Below the pieces are notes generated by a model. The model made no database searches and was not told the origin of the DNA. It was given only the letters and a program-made list of their open reading frames with translations. The position numbers were made by a program, and so were the translations under genes. Shown in pieces: positions 8,587 to 16,775 of a stretch of 64,000 nt of DNA. This DNA is from Colwellia psychrerythraea (GTDB lineage: Bacteria; Pseudomonadota; Gammaproteobacteria; Enterobacterales; Alteromonadaceae), in the NCBI GenBank assembly GCA_002163005.1, contig MAAF01000044.1:1-64000 (forward strand). Direction: 5' to 3'. Every line of letters starts with the position of its first letter. The first letter of the stretch is position 1.

Positions 8587-10455
8587 TTAGTGTTTTTCAG
8601 TATCACCCGTTTCTGAATTAGTTAGCGATAGTTTTAAACTAACTTCATCAAAATCTTCACTTGGCTGGCGTACAAAACCCGAACGTTCGAAAACTTTTAA
8701 CATAGAGCCATTATCTCGTCGTACACAGGCAACTAAGCTATCAAGCTTACGAATTTTAGCAATAGCGATCATTTCACCCAATAAGGTACTTGCCATGCCG
8801 CGGCCGCGTAGACTTTCTTTGATAACAAAAGCGACCTCACCGCTATTAATACTTTCAATGAAATAATATCGAGCAACCGCTTGTATCGATTCGCCTAAAG
8901 AGTTTTTCTTGGTAAAGCACAAAGCAAGATCTGTGTGCTGATTTACACTGACCAAATTACAAGATTTTTCACGTGTCATCTGAGTAATGTGATGGTTGTA
9001 GCGCATGATTAAGGTTTCTTTATTATGAGAATAGAAAAACTCTTGTAATTTACGTTCATCAGCCGGCGCTAATGCCCTTAAGGTGTAATTAATATCAGCA
9101 AAATTAAAGCGCTTCATTTCTATGGTGCCTAGTTCAGGCACTGAGCTAGGAGAACTTTCTTGATACTCAGGCACCCAATAATGTTTACGAACATCGCTCA
9201 GTAATTTATCTCTAAATTTAGGATGTGCGATACGAATTAGCTCAAGTGCGCGCTCACGAATACTTTTACCTTGTAATGAAGCGATACCAAACTCAGTAAC
9301 GACAAAGGCAACATGTCCTCGTGAAGTAACCACGCCACCCCCTTCAGTTATATGGGCAACTATACGAGACGTTGTACCATCTTTCGTGGTGGAAGGTAGG
9401 GCTATAATTGCCTTACCTCCTTTACTTAAAGAAGCACCACGAACAAAATCTACTTGTCCACCAATGCCACTATAGAATTGATAACCAATAGAGTCAGAAA
9501 CCACTTGTCCGGTTAAATCGACTTCAATGGCGCTATTGATTGACACCATATTGTCATTTTTGGCAATTTTAACGGGTGAGTTAACATGTTCTGAAGGATA
9601 AAACTCAATGTGAGGATTACCATCAACAAAGTCATATAGTTTTTGGCTGCCAATACAGAAAGTTACTACGGCTTTGCCTTTGTGGTAGGTTTTTCTGCGG
9701 TTATTGATAACCCCTTTTAGCATGAGATCAATCACGCCATCTGAGATCATTTCACTATGAATGCCTAAGTCTTTATGATTACCTAAATAGGTTAATACTG
9801 CTTCGGGGATTTTACCTATACCAATTTGTAAGGTAGCACCATTATCTATTAACATAGCAACGTATTGACCTATTTGTTCAGTACGTCGGTCCATTTCAGG
9901 GGCAAAAAGCTGTGGTAAATCTTGCTCAGCATTTATCCAGCTATGAATTTGATTCACATGGACAAAGCTATGTCCATTGGTACGTGGCATTTTAGGATTT
10001 ATTTGGGCGATAACATACTTAGCAGCTTTTACTGCAGCAGAAACAATATCGACACTAACCCCTAATGAACAGTAACCGTATTCATCCGGTGGACTCACCA
10101 TGATCAGTGCAGCGTCAAGCGGTAAACTATTTTCATTAAATAAACGTGGGACATCAGAAATAAAGCAAGGGGTATAATCTCCACGACCCTCGGCGATAGC
10201 TTCACGAATGTTTTTACCACCAATGAATAAACTATTTACTTTAAATAAGTCTTTATGTTCAGCTTTAGCCCAAACATTCTCAGATAAAGTTAAAATATGA
10301 ACGGTCTCAATATCATGTAGCCCTTGGCTATTGGCTATCAAATCATCTATTAAGGCATTAGGTACGGCGGCATTGGAGCCGATAAAAATACGATTACCTG
10401 ATTGTAAGTAATCACCCCATTTGACACTATCACGTTGCTCGTCTTGTGCTGTCAT
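8587..10455 (-). CDS. Acetyl-CoA hydrolase/transferase fused to a GNAT acetyltransferase
   Basis: A 622-residue two-domain protein. Residues 1 to about 435 form a class I CoA-transferase/acetyl-CoA hydrolase: IGIGKIPEAVL (211-221), GIHSEMISDG (231-240, whose Glu235 is the expected catalytic carboxylate), GIGGQVDFVRGA (330-341) and TEFGIASLQGKSIRERA (387-403). Residues about 455-610 form a GNAT domain with the acetyl-CoA loop RGRGMAS (550-556). The fusion is known in proteobacteria; joined domains could allow acetyl-CoA turnover to be coupled to, or controlled by, acetylation. It is first in an operon with the deacetylase gene. The ATG at 10455 follows GGAA at good distance. Confidence 0.9.
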   Translation of the reverse strand: MTAQDEQRDSVKWGDYLQSGNRIFIGSNAAVPNALIDDLIANSQGLHDIETVHILTLSENVWAKAEHKDLFKVNSLFIGGKNIREAIAEGRGDYTPCFISDVPRLFNENSLPLDAALIMVSPPDEYGYCSLGVSVDIVSAAVKAAKYVIAQINPKMPRTNGHSFVHVNQIHSWINAEQDLPQLFAPEMDRRTEQIGQYVAMLIDNGATLQIGIGKIPEAVLTYLGNHKDLGIHSEMISDGVIDLMLKGVINNRRKTYHKGKAVVTFCIGSQKLYDFVDGNPHIEFYPSEHVNSPVKIAKNDNMVSINSAIEVDLTGQVVSDSIGYQFYSGIGGQVDFVRGASLSKGGKAIIALPSTTKDGTTSRIVAHITEGGGVVTSRGHVAFVVTEFGIASLQGKSIRERALELIRIAHPKFRDKLLSDVRKHYWVPEYQESSPSSVPELGTIEMKRFNFADINYTLRALAPADERKLQEFFYSHNKETLIMRYNHHITQMTREKSCNLVSVNQHTDLALCFTKKNSLGESIQAVARYYFIESINSGEVAFVIKESLRGRGMASTLLGEMIAIAKIRKLDSLVACVRRDNGSMLKVFERSGFVRQPSEDFDEVSLKLSLTNSETGDTEKH

Positions 10456-10783
10456 GAAATTTCCTTGGCTAATATTTACTCGTTATGTACTAGGTATATA
10501 TTCAGTATGCTCTCATAAATAAGGCATTTATTGATCACTGTCAATTGGACGTTTGTTATATAGATATTTATTGAATTTTGTCGATATTTATGCAGCTATT
10601 TATGTCTTTCTTATGCATGATAGCGTTCATATTTTTTAAGGTACGTTCTAAAAGCACTTAATTGAACCAACTTTGAACATCAAAATTCAACAGCGCCCAA
10701 CAAATAAGTTATAATCGCATGTTTTTAACATGATTTCAGTGTGTTTACTGCAGTCTACTTTACTTTTAAAGGGTTTAGCTTAA
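10456..10783. other. Divergent intergenic region (328 bp)
   Basis: This gap separates the acetyl-CoA hydrolase (-) from the sulfotransferase (+). TATAAT at 10710-10715 with TTCAAC at 10686-10691 (18-bp spacer) is a plausible promoter for the plus-strand gene. I see no repeat, RNA gene or operator that I could support. Confidence 0.4.
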
Positions 10784-11419
10784 GTGTCGACAGAGAAAAT
10801 TTTTATTATTGGTTTACCGAGAACGGCAACCACCAGTGTGTGTTTAGCAATGCTAGAACAAGGTTTTAAAACGGCTCATAATGCTTATACGCAAGATTCC
10901 TTTTCTCAGGCACAGGTGTTAGCAGATACGCCAATATTTTGTGATTACCAACAACTTGATAAAGACTTCCCTAATAGTCAATTTATTCACTTAACGCGTG
11001 CTCCAGAACTTTGGCTTCCTTCAATTAAGCAGCTTTTACAACGTATGATAGTAAACCTACAACGCACTGATGGAGGGTTTAACCCCCATATAAAACGTTG
11101 TTATAGTGAGGTTTTCTCTCCATTAACCGAAGATAACATTAACAATGATGAATTCTTGCTTGATTGTTACACCCGTCATCAGCAAGGGATCGTTGATCAT
11201 TTTAAAGACAGACCTCAAGATCTGCTTACTATTGATGTAAGTAATGAGGCGAGTTATTTCGCTATGTTATCTTTTCTTAATATTGATAGAGAAAAAGCAC
11301 GAGAGGGCGGTTTCAAACAAATTAATATTGGCGGTAAAGTTAGAGCCTGGCAACACCTTAACAATGCTTTAAAAGTAGAGTCTACTAATAAAGGCCGCAT
11401 TGATAAGGTGCTTTATTAA
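10784..11419 (+). CDS. Sulfotransferase family protein
   Basis: The N-terminus carries the PAPS-binding P-loop of sulfotransferases, FIIGLPRTATTS (residues 7-18), and a later FIHLTRAPELWLPS segment (about 66-79) corresponds to the 3'-phosphate binding strand. At 211 residues it is a compact cytosolic member. The acceptor substrate is unknown. The start is GTG with AAAGGG about 10 nt upstream. It is followed 128 bp later by miaE, with no obvious functional link. Confidence 0.78.
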   Translation: MSTEKIFIIGLPRTATTSVCLAMLEQGFKTAHNAYTQDSFSQAQVLADTPIFCDYQQLDKDFPNSQFIHLTRAPELWLPSIKQLLQRMIVNLQRTDGGFNPHIKRCYSEVFSPLTEDNINNDEFLLDCYTRHQQGIVDHFKDRPQDLLTIDVSNEASYFAMLSFLNIDREKAREGGFKQINIGGKVRAWQHLNNALKVESTNKGRIDKVLY

Positions 11420-11547
11420 GATCGAGAAATAGTCGCGATAAAACTATTTGTTAAAACGCGCAGTGGTTAACTATTGTAGAGTGAAAAGTTCACAGGTAAA
11501 ATCATGCCAATTTCGTCAAGTAAATATTGTCTTAGAGAGTAGTAAAT

Positions 11548-12120
11548 ATGTTTGAATTAAAACACCACACTGGCCAAGATTGGGTTGATGCTGTAATGGC
11601 TGACTTTAACCGTTTTTTACAAGACCATGCGGCGGCCGAAAAGAAGGCCTCAGGTATGGCAATGGCAATGTTATCTCATTATCCAGACAAAGCTAAACTT
11701 GTCCGTACTATGACTGATTTAGCTATTGAAGAGCTTATTCATTTCAAACAAGTATTAAAATTACTTGTGGCTCGAGATGTGACCTTAGGTCAAGATAAAA
11801 AAGACCCATACATTACACAAATTCGAGCATTATTTCGTAACGGTACCAGCTTCTTTTTAATGGATAGACTGCTTGTTGCGGCAGTTATTGAAGCCCGTGG
11901 TTATGAAAAATTCTGGTTGGTTTCACAAGCACTCCCTGAAGGTAAAGATAAAGACCTTTATGAAGCGATTGCTAAATCAGAAGAGAAGCATAAAAATTTA
12001 TTTGTTGAGCTTGCCTATGAATATTGTGATAAAAGCGAGGTTGATCAGCGTTTAGAAGAAATTTTAATTGCTGAAGCTGAAATCTGTGCAGGTCTCCCTA
12101 TTCGCGCAGTACTTCACTAA
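11548..12120 (+). CDS. miaE: tRNA 2-methylthio-N6-isopentenyladenosine hydroxylase MiaE
   Basis: A non-haem di-iron enzyme that hydroxylates ms2i6A37 of tRNA to ms2io6A. The ferritin-like four-helix bundle carries carboxylate/histidine pairs typical of the family: AIEELIHFKQVL in the second helix region and AKSEEKHKNLFVELA in the fourth, with VIEARGYEKF between them. The length of 190 residues agrees with the Pseudomonas-type MiaE. Its stop codon is followed after only 7 bp by the open frame of a truncated-looking DUF1707-type gene. Confidence 0.9.
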   Translation: MFELKHHTGQDWVDAVMADFNRFLQDHAAAEKKASGMAMAMLSHYPDKAKLVRTMTDLAIEELIHFKQVLKLLVARDVTLGQDKKDPYITQIRALFRNGTSFFLMDRLLVAAVIEARGYEKFWLVSQALPEGKDKDLYEAIAKSEEKHKNLFVELAYEYCDKSEVDQRLEEILIAEAEICAGLPIRAVLH

Positions 12121-12166
12121 TCACTAATTATCTTATGAGGCTTTTGAACGTCGTTTAGACCAAGCT

Positions 12167-12667
12167 ATGGAATTGGCTAACCATCAAGACTTAGTCGATC
12201 TAACCAGCGACTTCCCCTTAGCTGTTGATAAAGCTTATGTTGAAAATAAAAAGCAGGATTTAGCGCCTAACTTTGTGCCAGGTGAAGCTGAAGATATTGA
12301 TACTATCGTGAATATTTTCAGTAGTAGTAATCGTGGTGGGGCTTTTAAAGTGGCGAAAGAAATACGTTATTTTAGTTTATTCAGCAGCAGTGATATCGAC
12401 TTTACCGACGCACGATTTAGCCAACACGAAGTGCGAATTAAAATATTTAGTTTGTTCAGTAGTGACTGTATTTATGCGCCAGAGAATATTAATGTAGCTT
12501 CCAAAGCTTTTTGTATTTTTGGTAACATTGATAATTCAGCCCCAACGAGTAATGCTGTAATATCAGCACCGACTATTATTATTGAAGGTTTTTCTATTTT
12601 CAGTAGTGTTGCTATTACAATCAAACGAAGTATGACAGTTAAACTGTCTCGTTCTAGAATACGTTAA
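12167..12667 (+). CDS. DUF1707/LiaF-like protein, N-terminus apparently truncated
   Basis: The C-terminal part (residues about 55-166) has the repetitive beta pattern of the LiaF-type 'cell wall-active antibiotics response' domain, with recurring IFSS/LFSS segments. Upstream of the ATG the frame stays open from 12128 and encodes SYEAFERRLDQA, which with MELANHQDLVDLTSDFP completes the second half of a DUF1707-type domain. The first half of that domain is absent, a stop (TAA, 12125-12127) closes the frame, and no start codon lies between 12128 and 12167. The gene is therefore either translated from 12167 as a shortened protein or is a 5'-deleted remnant fused next to miaE. Confidence 0.62.
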   Translation: MELANHQDLVDLTSDFPLAVDKAYVENKKQDLAPNFVPGEAEDIDTIVNIFSSSNRGGAFKVAKEIRYFSLFSSSDIDFTDARFSQHEVRIKIFSLFSSDCIYAPENINVASKAFCIFGNIDNSAPTSNAVISAPTIIIEGFSIFSSVAITIKRSMTVKLSRSRIR

Positions 12668-12696
12668 AAGCTCTCTACTTGTTAGAGAGCTTTTTT
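12666..12696 (+). terminator. Rho-independent terminator
   Basis: AAAAGCTCTCTA (12666-12677), loop CTTGT, TAGAGAGC (12683-12690) and six T. It ends the miaE / DUF1707-like transcript. Confidence 0.92.
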
Positions 12697-12869
12697 ATAG
12701 GTAAAAACTATTTATATCAACTCTCATTATTTGTGACGATCCACAAATAAGAAGTGAAACAAGATAAGTATTACCGGGCATCAATTAGAGTTAATGCTCA
12801 GTAATCAACAGAAACTCTTGCTATAATAAGCCTTACTATTTTAGATATATATTTACTTAAAGGTTTTTT

Positions 12870-13247
12870 ATGCGCTTTCTTTCCCGTCGTCTTGTTATGC
12901 CCAATGATTTAAATTACGCAAACTCTCTATTTGGTGGTCGCGCACTCGAATGGATTGATGAAGAGGCTGCTATTTACGCTATCTGCCAATTAGAAACCAA
13001 TTGCTTAGTAACAAAACATATAGGTGCAATTAGTTTTGAGTCAGCTGCGATGCAAGGTGATGTGGTTGAGTTTGGTCTAGAAACTAAAGAAGTTGGCCGT
13101 ACTTCTATCACTGTGACGTGTTTAGTACGTAATAAAGCGACTAAAAAAACCATTTGTTTGGCGGATGACATTGTTTTTGTAAAAGTTGATGCAAAAACTC
13201 GTTTACCTATACCACATGGTAAAACACTGGAATCACTAGATCAGTAA
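12870..13247 (+). CDS. Acyl-CoA thioesterase, YciA-like hotdog fold
   Basis: A 125-residue single-hotdog protein starting MRFLSRRLVMPNDLNYANSL: the MPNDLNYANSLFGG segment followed by ALEWIDEEAA is characteristic of YciA/Acot thioesterases, in which the Asn and the Asp of the WIDE region act in thioester hydrolysis. The later VVEFGLETKEVGRTSITV matches the strand region that binds CoA. It hydrolyses acyl-CoA to free acid and CoA in the cytosol. AAAGG precedes the ATG. A palindromic repeat follows 3 bp after the stop. Confidence 0.86.
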   Translation: MRFLSRRLVMPNDLNYANSLFGGRALEWIDEEAAIYAICQLETNCLVTKHIGAISFESAAMQGDVVEFGLETKEVGRTSITVTCLVRNKATKKTICLADDIVFVKVDAKTRLPIPHGKTLESLDQ

Positions 13248-13250
13248 ATT

Positions 13251-13298
13251 ATACCCAAGCTTCAAACTGCATGATTCAGTTTGAAGTTGTTTGGGTAT
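13251..13298. repeat. REP-like palindrome (ATACCC...CTTCAA family), copy 1
   Basis: ATACCCAAGCTTCAAACTG (13251-13269) pairs with a right arm ending TTGGGTAT at 13298 across CATGATT, with a 3-nt bulge. The arms share the ATACCC and AACTTCAA blocks with the palindrome at 16601-16650. It may act as the transcript end of the thioesterase gene. Confidence 0.75.
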
Positions 13299-13345
13299 AC
13301 CGTATAACAAATATCCCTAATCGGTCGTATTCGTTTATTAGCGGC

Positions 13346-13372
13346 TATTGCTAAGCTTCGCGCTTAGCAATA
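13346..13372. repeat. 11-bp perfect hairpin
   Basis: TATTGCTAAGC (13346-13356), loop TTCGC, GCTTAGCAATA (13362-13372). There is no T tract on either side. It sits 38 bp before yajD, possibly in its leader. Confidence 0.6.
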
Positions 13373-13409
13373 CACTATCTACATTATTTATTAACTGTCC
13401 TAAATTACT

Positions 13410-13754
13410 ATGTCTTCAGATCGCTTTGGTACTAGCGCACACTATAAACAACAAGAGCAAGGTTATCGTGATCGAGCTTTAAAATTATTCCCTTGGGTTT
13501 GTGGTCGTTGTGCGCGTGAATTTGTTTATTCAAATATAAAAGAGTTGACCGTGCATCATATGGATCATGATCATACCAATAACCCTAATGATGGTAGCAA
13601 TTGGGAGCTATTGTGTATTTACTGTCACGATAATGAGCATGCTAAATATACTGACCATGCGAATTACAAAACTGAAGTAAAAGCGGGTGATACCAACCAA
13701 GATACTGCCACGTATAATCCCTTTGCAGATTTAAAATCAATGTTGAAGAAATAA
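13410..13754 (+). CDS. yajD: YajD family HNH nuclease
   Basis: A 114-residue protein with CGRCAREF (residues 31-38), the LTVHHMDHDHTNNPNDGSNW HNH core (about 47-66) and LLCIYCHDNEHAKY (about 68-81). The two CxxC pairs form a zinc knuckle around the catalytic His, Asn and His. Its length and motifs match E. coli YajD, whose biological role is unknown. The stop codon ends exactly where a short inverted repeat begins (13755). Confidence 0.9.
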   Translation: MSSDRFGTSAHYKQQEQGYRDRALKLFPWVCGRCAREFVYSNIKELTVHHMDHDHTNNPNDGSNWELLCIYCHDNEHAKYTDHANYKTEVKAGDTNQDTATYNPFADLKSMLKK

Positions 13755-13788
13755 TACCAATTGGATTAATTTATTGAGCCGATTGGTA
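13755..13788. repeat. Short TACCAAT-end inverted repeat
   Basis: TACCAATTGG (13755-13764) and CCGATTGGTA (13779-13788) flank ATTAATTTATTGAG. This is a minimal form of the TACCAATC elements at 1784-1940 and 45137-45447, consisting of the two termini alone. Confidence 0.7.
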
Positions 13789-13793
13789 TACTT

Positions 13794-14003
13794 TTACTTC
13801 AAGACTTCTTCTTGCGTTAGATACTGCTTATAAGTAGCTATGCCAAAAAAACGAACGGATTTTTTCAGTTTTAATTTTTTGGCAATCAGCAATTCACCAC
13901 AATAAATTTTAACGACTTGTTTCTCGCCATTACTGTCAGTTTCATAATCATGCAGGGGATTGAGCCTCAGATTATCAAATTCAGTTTTCATTATTAACTT
14001 CAT
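13794..14003 (-). CDS. Small hypothetical protein (69 aa)
   Basis: A 69-residue mixed-charge protein with a plausible small beta fold (GEKQVVKIYCGELLIAKKLKLKK). No recognised family. The ATG at 14003 is chosen because GGAG lies 10 nt upstream, while the in-frame ATG at 13991 has no such site. It lies 57 bp downstream of the small membrane protein gene and may share its transcript. Confidence 0.6.
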   Translation of the reverse strand: MKLIMKTEFDNLRLNPLHDYETDSNGEKQVVKIYCGELLIAKKLKLKKSVRFFGIATYKQYLTQEEVLK

Positions 14004-14060
14004 CGTTTTAATGCTCCGTCATTAATAGAGAAAAGTTATACTTATAATTTGTAGCTGATC

Positions 14061-14297
14061 TTATAGTTTATTAATGTCTTTTTGCACTTGGTAACCTTCG
14101 TCGGTGACAATTTTCTCTAGTACTTGTACACGCTCGGTCAGTGCTTTAATTTCTTTTTTCAATTCGTCATTTAGTGAGTCAGTACTGTTGTTATGGCTAA
14201 TCGTTTTCGCTTTAAATTCTAAATGTTTGTTATACATTTTATATAAAATACCGAACACGACACAGACAATAACAACGACCATAGTTGTTCCACTCAT
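14061..14297 (-). CDS. Small single-pass membrane protein with coiled coil, PspB-like
   Basis: The 78-residue product has one N-terminal membrane helix (TTMVVVIVCVVFGILYKMY, residues 4-22) followed by a charged linker and a heptad-like segment (ELKKEIKALTERVQVLEKIV). The ending ERVQVLEKIVTDEGY resembles the C-terminus of PspB and related envelope-stress proteins. No pspA or pspC gene is adjacent, so a true phage-shock role is not supported by context. A GGGAG Shine-Dalgarno lies before the ATG. Confidence 0.72.
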   Translation of the reverse strand: MSGTTMVVVIVCVVFGILYKMYNKHLEFKAKTISHNNSTDSLNDELKKEIKALTERVQVLEKIVTDEGYQVQKDINKL

Positions 14298-14376
14298 ATT
14301 TGCTCCCTTCTTTTTTTGTTATTAGTTTAAGGTTCTCGACAAGAATACTTTAATACGATTGATATAAATTATAGCC

Positions 14377-15645
14377 TTAATTATTTTTCTGATGATTTAA
14401 AGTTAATTTTTTCTGATGTTTATGATAAAAACTAACAACAGCAAACAGTACCAGAATAAAAGGGAGACTTGTTATTACAACCCAGTGCCAACCCGCATTA
14501 AATAATACCCAACCAGCTAATAGAGAAGCTACTGCTTGAAAACCAAATAAGACAAAGTCATTGGTAGCCTGAACTTTATGGCGCTCGCTGGCGTGATAAC
14601 TCTCGGGTAATAAAGACGTGCCAGTTAAGAATAAGAAGTTCCAACCAACACCTAATAAAATAAGTGCCCACCAATAATGCATCACTTCATGACCGGATAA
14701 GGCAATAAGAGCGACTACTGCATAAATTAATGTACCGATGAGCATCAGTCCTTTTAATTTTAGATATTTTACTAACCAAGGGGTGAATAATGACGGAATA
14801 TACATGGCGGCAATATGGCTTTGAATGACCCATTTAGTTTCTTGCAAACTGTGTCCTTGCATATGGTGCATGCTAATAGGGGTCGCAGTCATTAAATAAC
14901 TCATTAAGGCAAAACCAATGGTCGCGGTACAAATAGCAATAAAAAAGATAGGCTGTTTAGCTATAACCTTTAATTCTCTGGGCTTTCCAACCGTTTCATT
15001 TACATTAACCGGGGGATTTTTAAAGGCCGACATCATTAACATTGCACAAACGATCAGCGCTGATAGCAATAAAAAAGATCCCGCATAACCATGAGGAGAG
15101 TTTAACCAGTCTTTACCCACTACAGCCACTTCAGGGCCTAGAAATGCAGCGAAGACGCCACTTAACATTAAAATAGATAATATTTTAGGCACATCTTCCT
15201 TATTCAAACTACTTTCTATTGCGGCAAAACGTAACTGTTGTGTGAAGGCTCCGCCAATGCCAATTAACATGCTAGCAAAACAAAACAGTTCAAATAGCGC
15301 CAGTTTTGCTGAAAATAAGGCAATAATTACTGCAATTAAAGAGCAACTTAATCCGGTATAAACGGCAAACTTTCGGCCTTTATTTTTAGCTAACATAGCT
15401 GCTGGAATAGAGCCTGCAGCAACGCCTAAAATCATCAAGGTAATTGGTAGGGTGGCCAGCGAAGGATCGCTGGCCATTTTACTCGATAAGATACCGCCAA
15501 TAAAAACAATAATGGGTGACGCTGACATAACCAGAGGCTGCGAAATAAATAATAACCAGATGTTTCTCGGCAAGGTAAATATTCGAGAAAGAACAAAGGC
15601 CGTTATCAATAATAGCGTAATAGTAATTAGGATATTTGTTAGCAT
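14377..15645 (-). CDS. Major facilitator superfamily transporter
   Basis: A 422-residue inner-membrane protein with about twelve hydrophobic helices and the MFS hallmark between helices 2 and 3 (AAMLAKNKGRKFAVYTG, near residues 81-97, a variant of the G-x-x-x-D/R-x-G-R-R/K pattern). A central cytoplasmic loop (about 205-225) separates the two six-helix halves. The short C-terminal tail is basic and Asn-rich. Substrate unknown. It is monocistronic, with no terminator hairpin that I could identify. Confidence 0.85.
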   Translation of the reverse strand: MLTNILITITLLLITAFVLSRIFTLPRNIWLLFISQPLVMSASPIIVFIGGILSSKMASDPSLATLPITLMILGVAAGSIPAAMLAKNKGRKFAVYTGLSCSLIAVIIALFSAKLALFELFCFASMLIGIGGAFTQQLRFAAIESSLNKEDVPKILSILMLSGVFAAFLGPEVAVVGKDWLNSPHGYAGSFLLLSALIVCAMLMMSAFKNPPVNVNETVGKPRELKVIAKQPIFFIAICTATIGFALMSYLMTATPISMHHMQGHSLQETKWVIQSHIAAMYIPSLFTPWLVKYLKLKGLMLIGTLIYAVVALIALSGHEVMHYWWALILLGVGWNFLFLTGTSLLPESYHASERHKVQATNDFVLFGFQAVASLLAGWVLFNAGWHWVVITSLPFILVLFAVVSFYHKHQKKLTLNHQKNN

Positions 15646-15734
15646 ATTTTCGTCAGTTTAATTATTGTCTGTTTAGCTCTGGTCAGTTTAATTCAGCTCA
15701 GCTTATTTTTAAGTCAGTTAATGCTGAAACCTGA

Positions 15735-16553
15735 CTAGCCAGAGTCCATAGCAAGAATGGCCTTTATGTTAATCTCTTCGCTATAGCGGATCATATTTAC
15801 TTGTTGTTGTTTTCTTGCGAGCACTGCCATTCTGTCTGCCAGTTCATTGCCTTCTATATTGGCGTGACCTTTAACATGACGAATGGTAATTTTAGTGTGC
15901 ATGGTTTTATAAAGCGCATAACATTGCTGTATTAATGCTAAGTTTTTAATTTCTTCACCTTTACCACGGGTCCAGCCTTTTGCTTGCCAACCCTTTGCCC
16001 ATTTCGTAATCGAGTCAATAGAATATTTGGAGTCAGATAAAATACAAATACTTTGCTCGTTGTTTTTATCGATAAAGTGCTGCGCAATTTGAAAAGCAGA
16101 AAGCAAACCGCTTAACTCGGCAGTATTATTGGTGCCATTAGGCAGATACAAACCGTAATACAGTGAAGTGACTTTACCTAATTCATAAACCGCCAAGCCC
16201 GTGCCTGATTTACCTGGGTTAGGAGAGCAAGCACCATCACAGTATATTTCAATATCGCTTGGGCCATTTGGACTAACAGTCGTAGTTTTAGCGCTAGCAC
16301 TTTTGCTAACTTTTCTACTCGTTGCTGTGCGACTCGACGTAGGTGCGGAACTTGCGGTTCCTTTCTTACTTAATGAGCGTTGCATTAACGCTTTTGTGTA
16401 GGTCGTTGCGAAGGCTTGCTCGGCAGTACTTTTTGATTCAAAGCCCATATACTGAGCATCTGAGCGACCCGCAGTATGTTGCTGAACTTCTGGCCAAGTG
16501 GTAAATATACCTGTTTGGGCGCCTTTCCAGATCACGTAGAATTTTTTACTCAT
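15735..16553 (-). CDS. rnhA: Ribonuclease HI with N-terminal hybrid-binding domain
   Basis: Residues 1-50 (MSKKFYVIWKGAQTGIFTTW...GFESKSTAEQAF) are a caulimovirus-viroplasmin / RNase H hybrid-binding domain that grips RNA:DNA duplex. A Ser/Thr/Ala-rich linker (about 60-98) leads to the RNase H domain. The catalytic acids are visible: D106 in YCDGACSPNPG, E146 in NNTAELSG, D174 in ILSDSKYS and D240 in GNELADRM. It degrades the RNA strand of hybrids. This eukaryote-like architecture occurs in several gammaproteobacteria; the symbol is used in the general sense. Confidence 0.9.
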   Translation of the reverse strand: MSKKFYVIWKGAQTGIFTTWPEVQQHTAGRSDAQYMGFESKSTAEQAFATTYTKALMQRSLSKKGTASSAPTSSRTATSRKVSKSASAKTTTVSPNGPSDIEIYCDGACSPNPGKSGTGLAVYELGKVTSLYYGLYLPNGTNNTAELSGLLSAFQIAQHFIDKNNEQSICILSDSKYSIDSITKWAKGWQAKGWTRGKGEEIKNLALIQQCYALYKTMHTKITIRHVKGHANIEGNELADRMAVLARKQQQVNMIRYSEEINIKAILAMDSG

Positions 16554-16600
16554 AACTTAATAGCTAACTCTTGTTTGAAGATATTTAATGATAAAGATAC

Positions 16601-16650
16601 TTATACCCGTACTACTTCAAAATGAATCTTTTGAAGTTGTACGGGTATAA
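16601..16650. repeat. REP-like palindrome (ATACCC...CTTCAA family), copy 2
   Basis: The left arm (16601-16622, beginning TTATACCCGTAC) and right arm (16629-16650, ending GTACGGGTATAA) are 22 bp each with one mismatch and a 6-nt loop. It lies upstream of the RNase H gene and 126 bp after the DUF3422 stop codon. Confidence 0.85.
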
Positions 16651-16775
16651 TGATTAGCATTATCAGCAATAAGTTAGTGCTTAGCTACTAAAAAATAGGA
16701 AGAAAGGGGATTATATCTGGTTGAGTTATTTATTGATTTTCTTTCATTCGTTTTTAATGGTCATGGGGATAAGAG

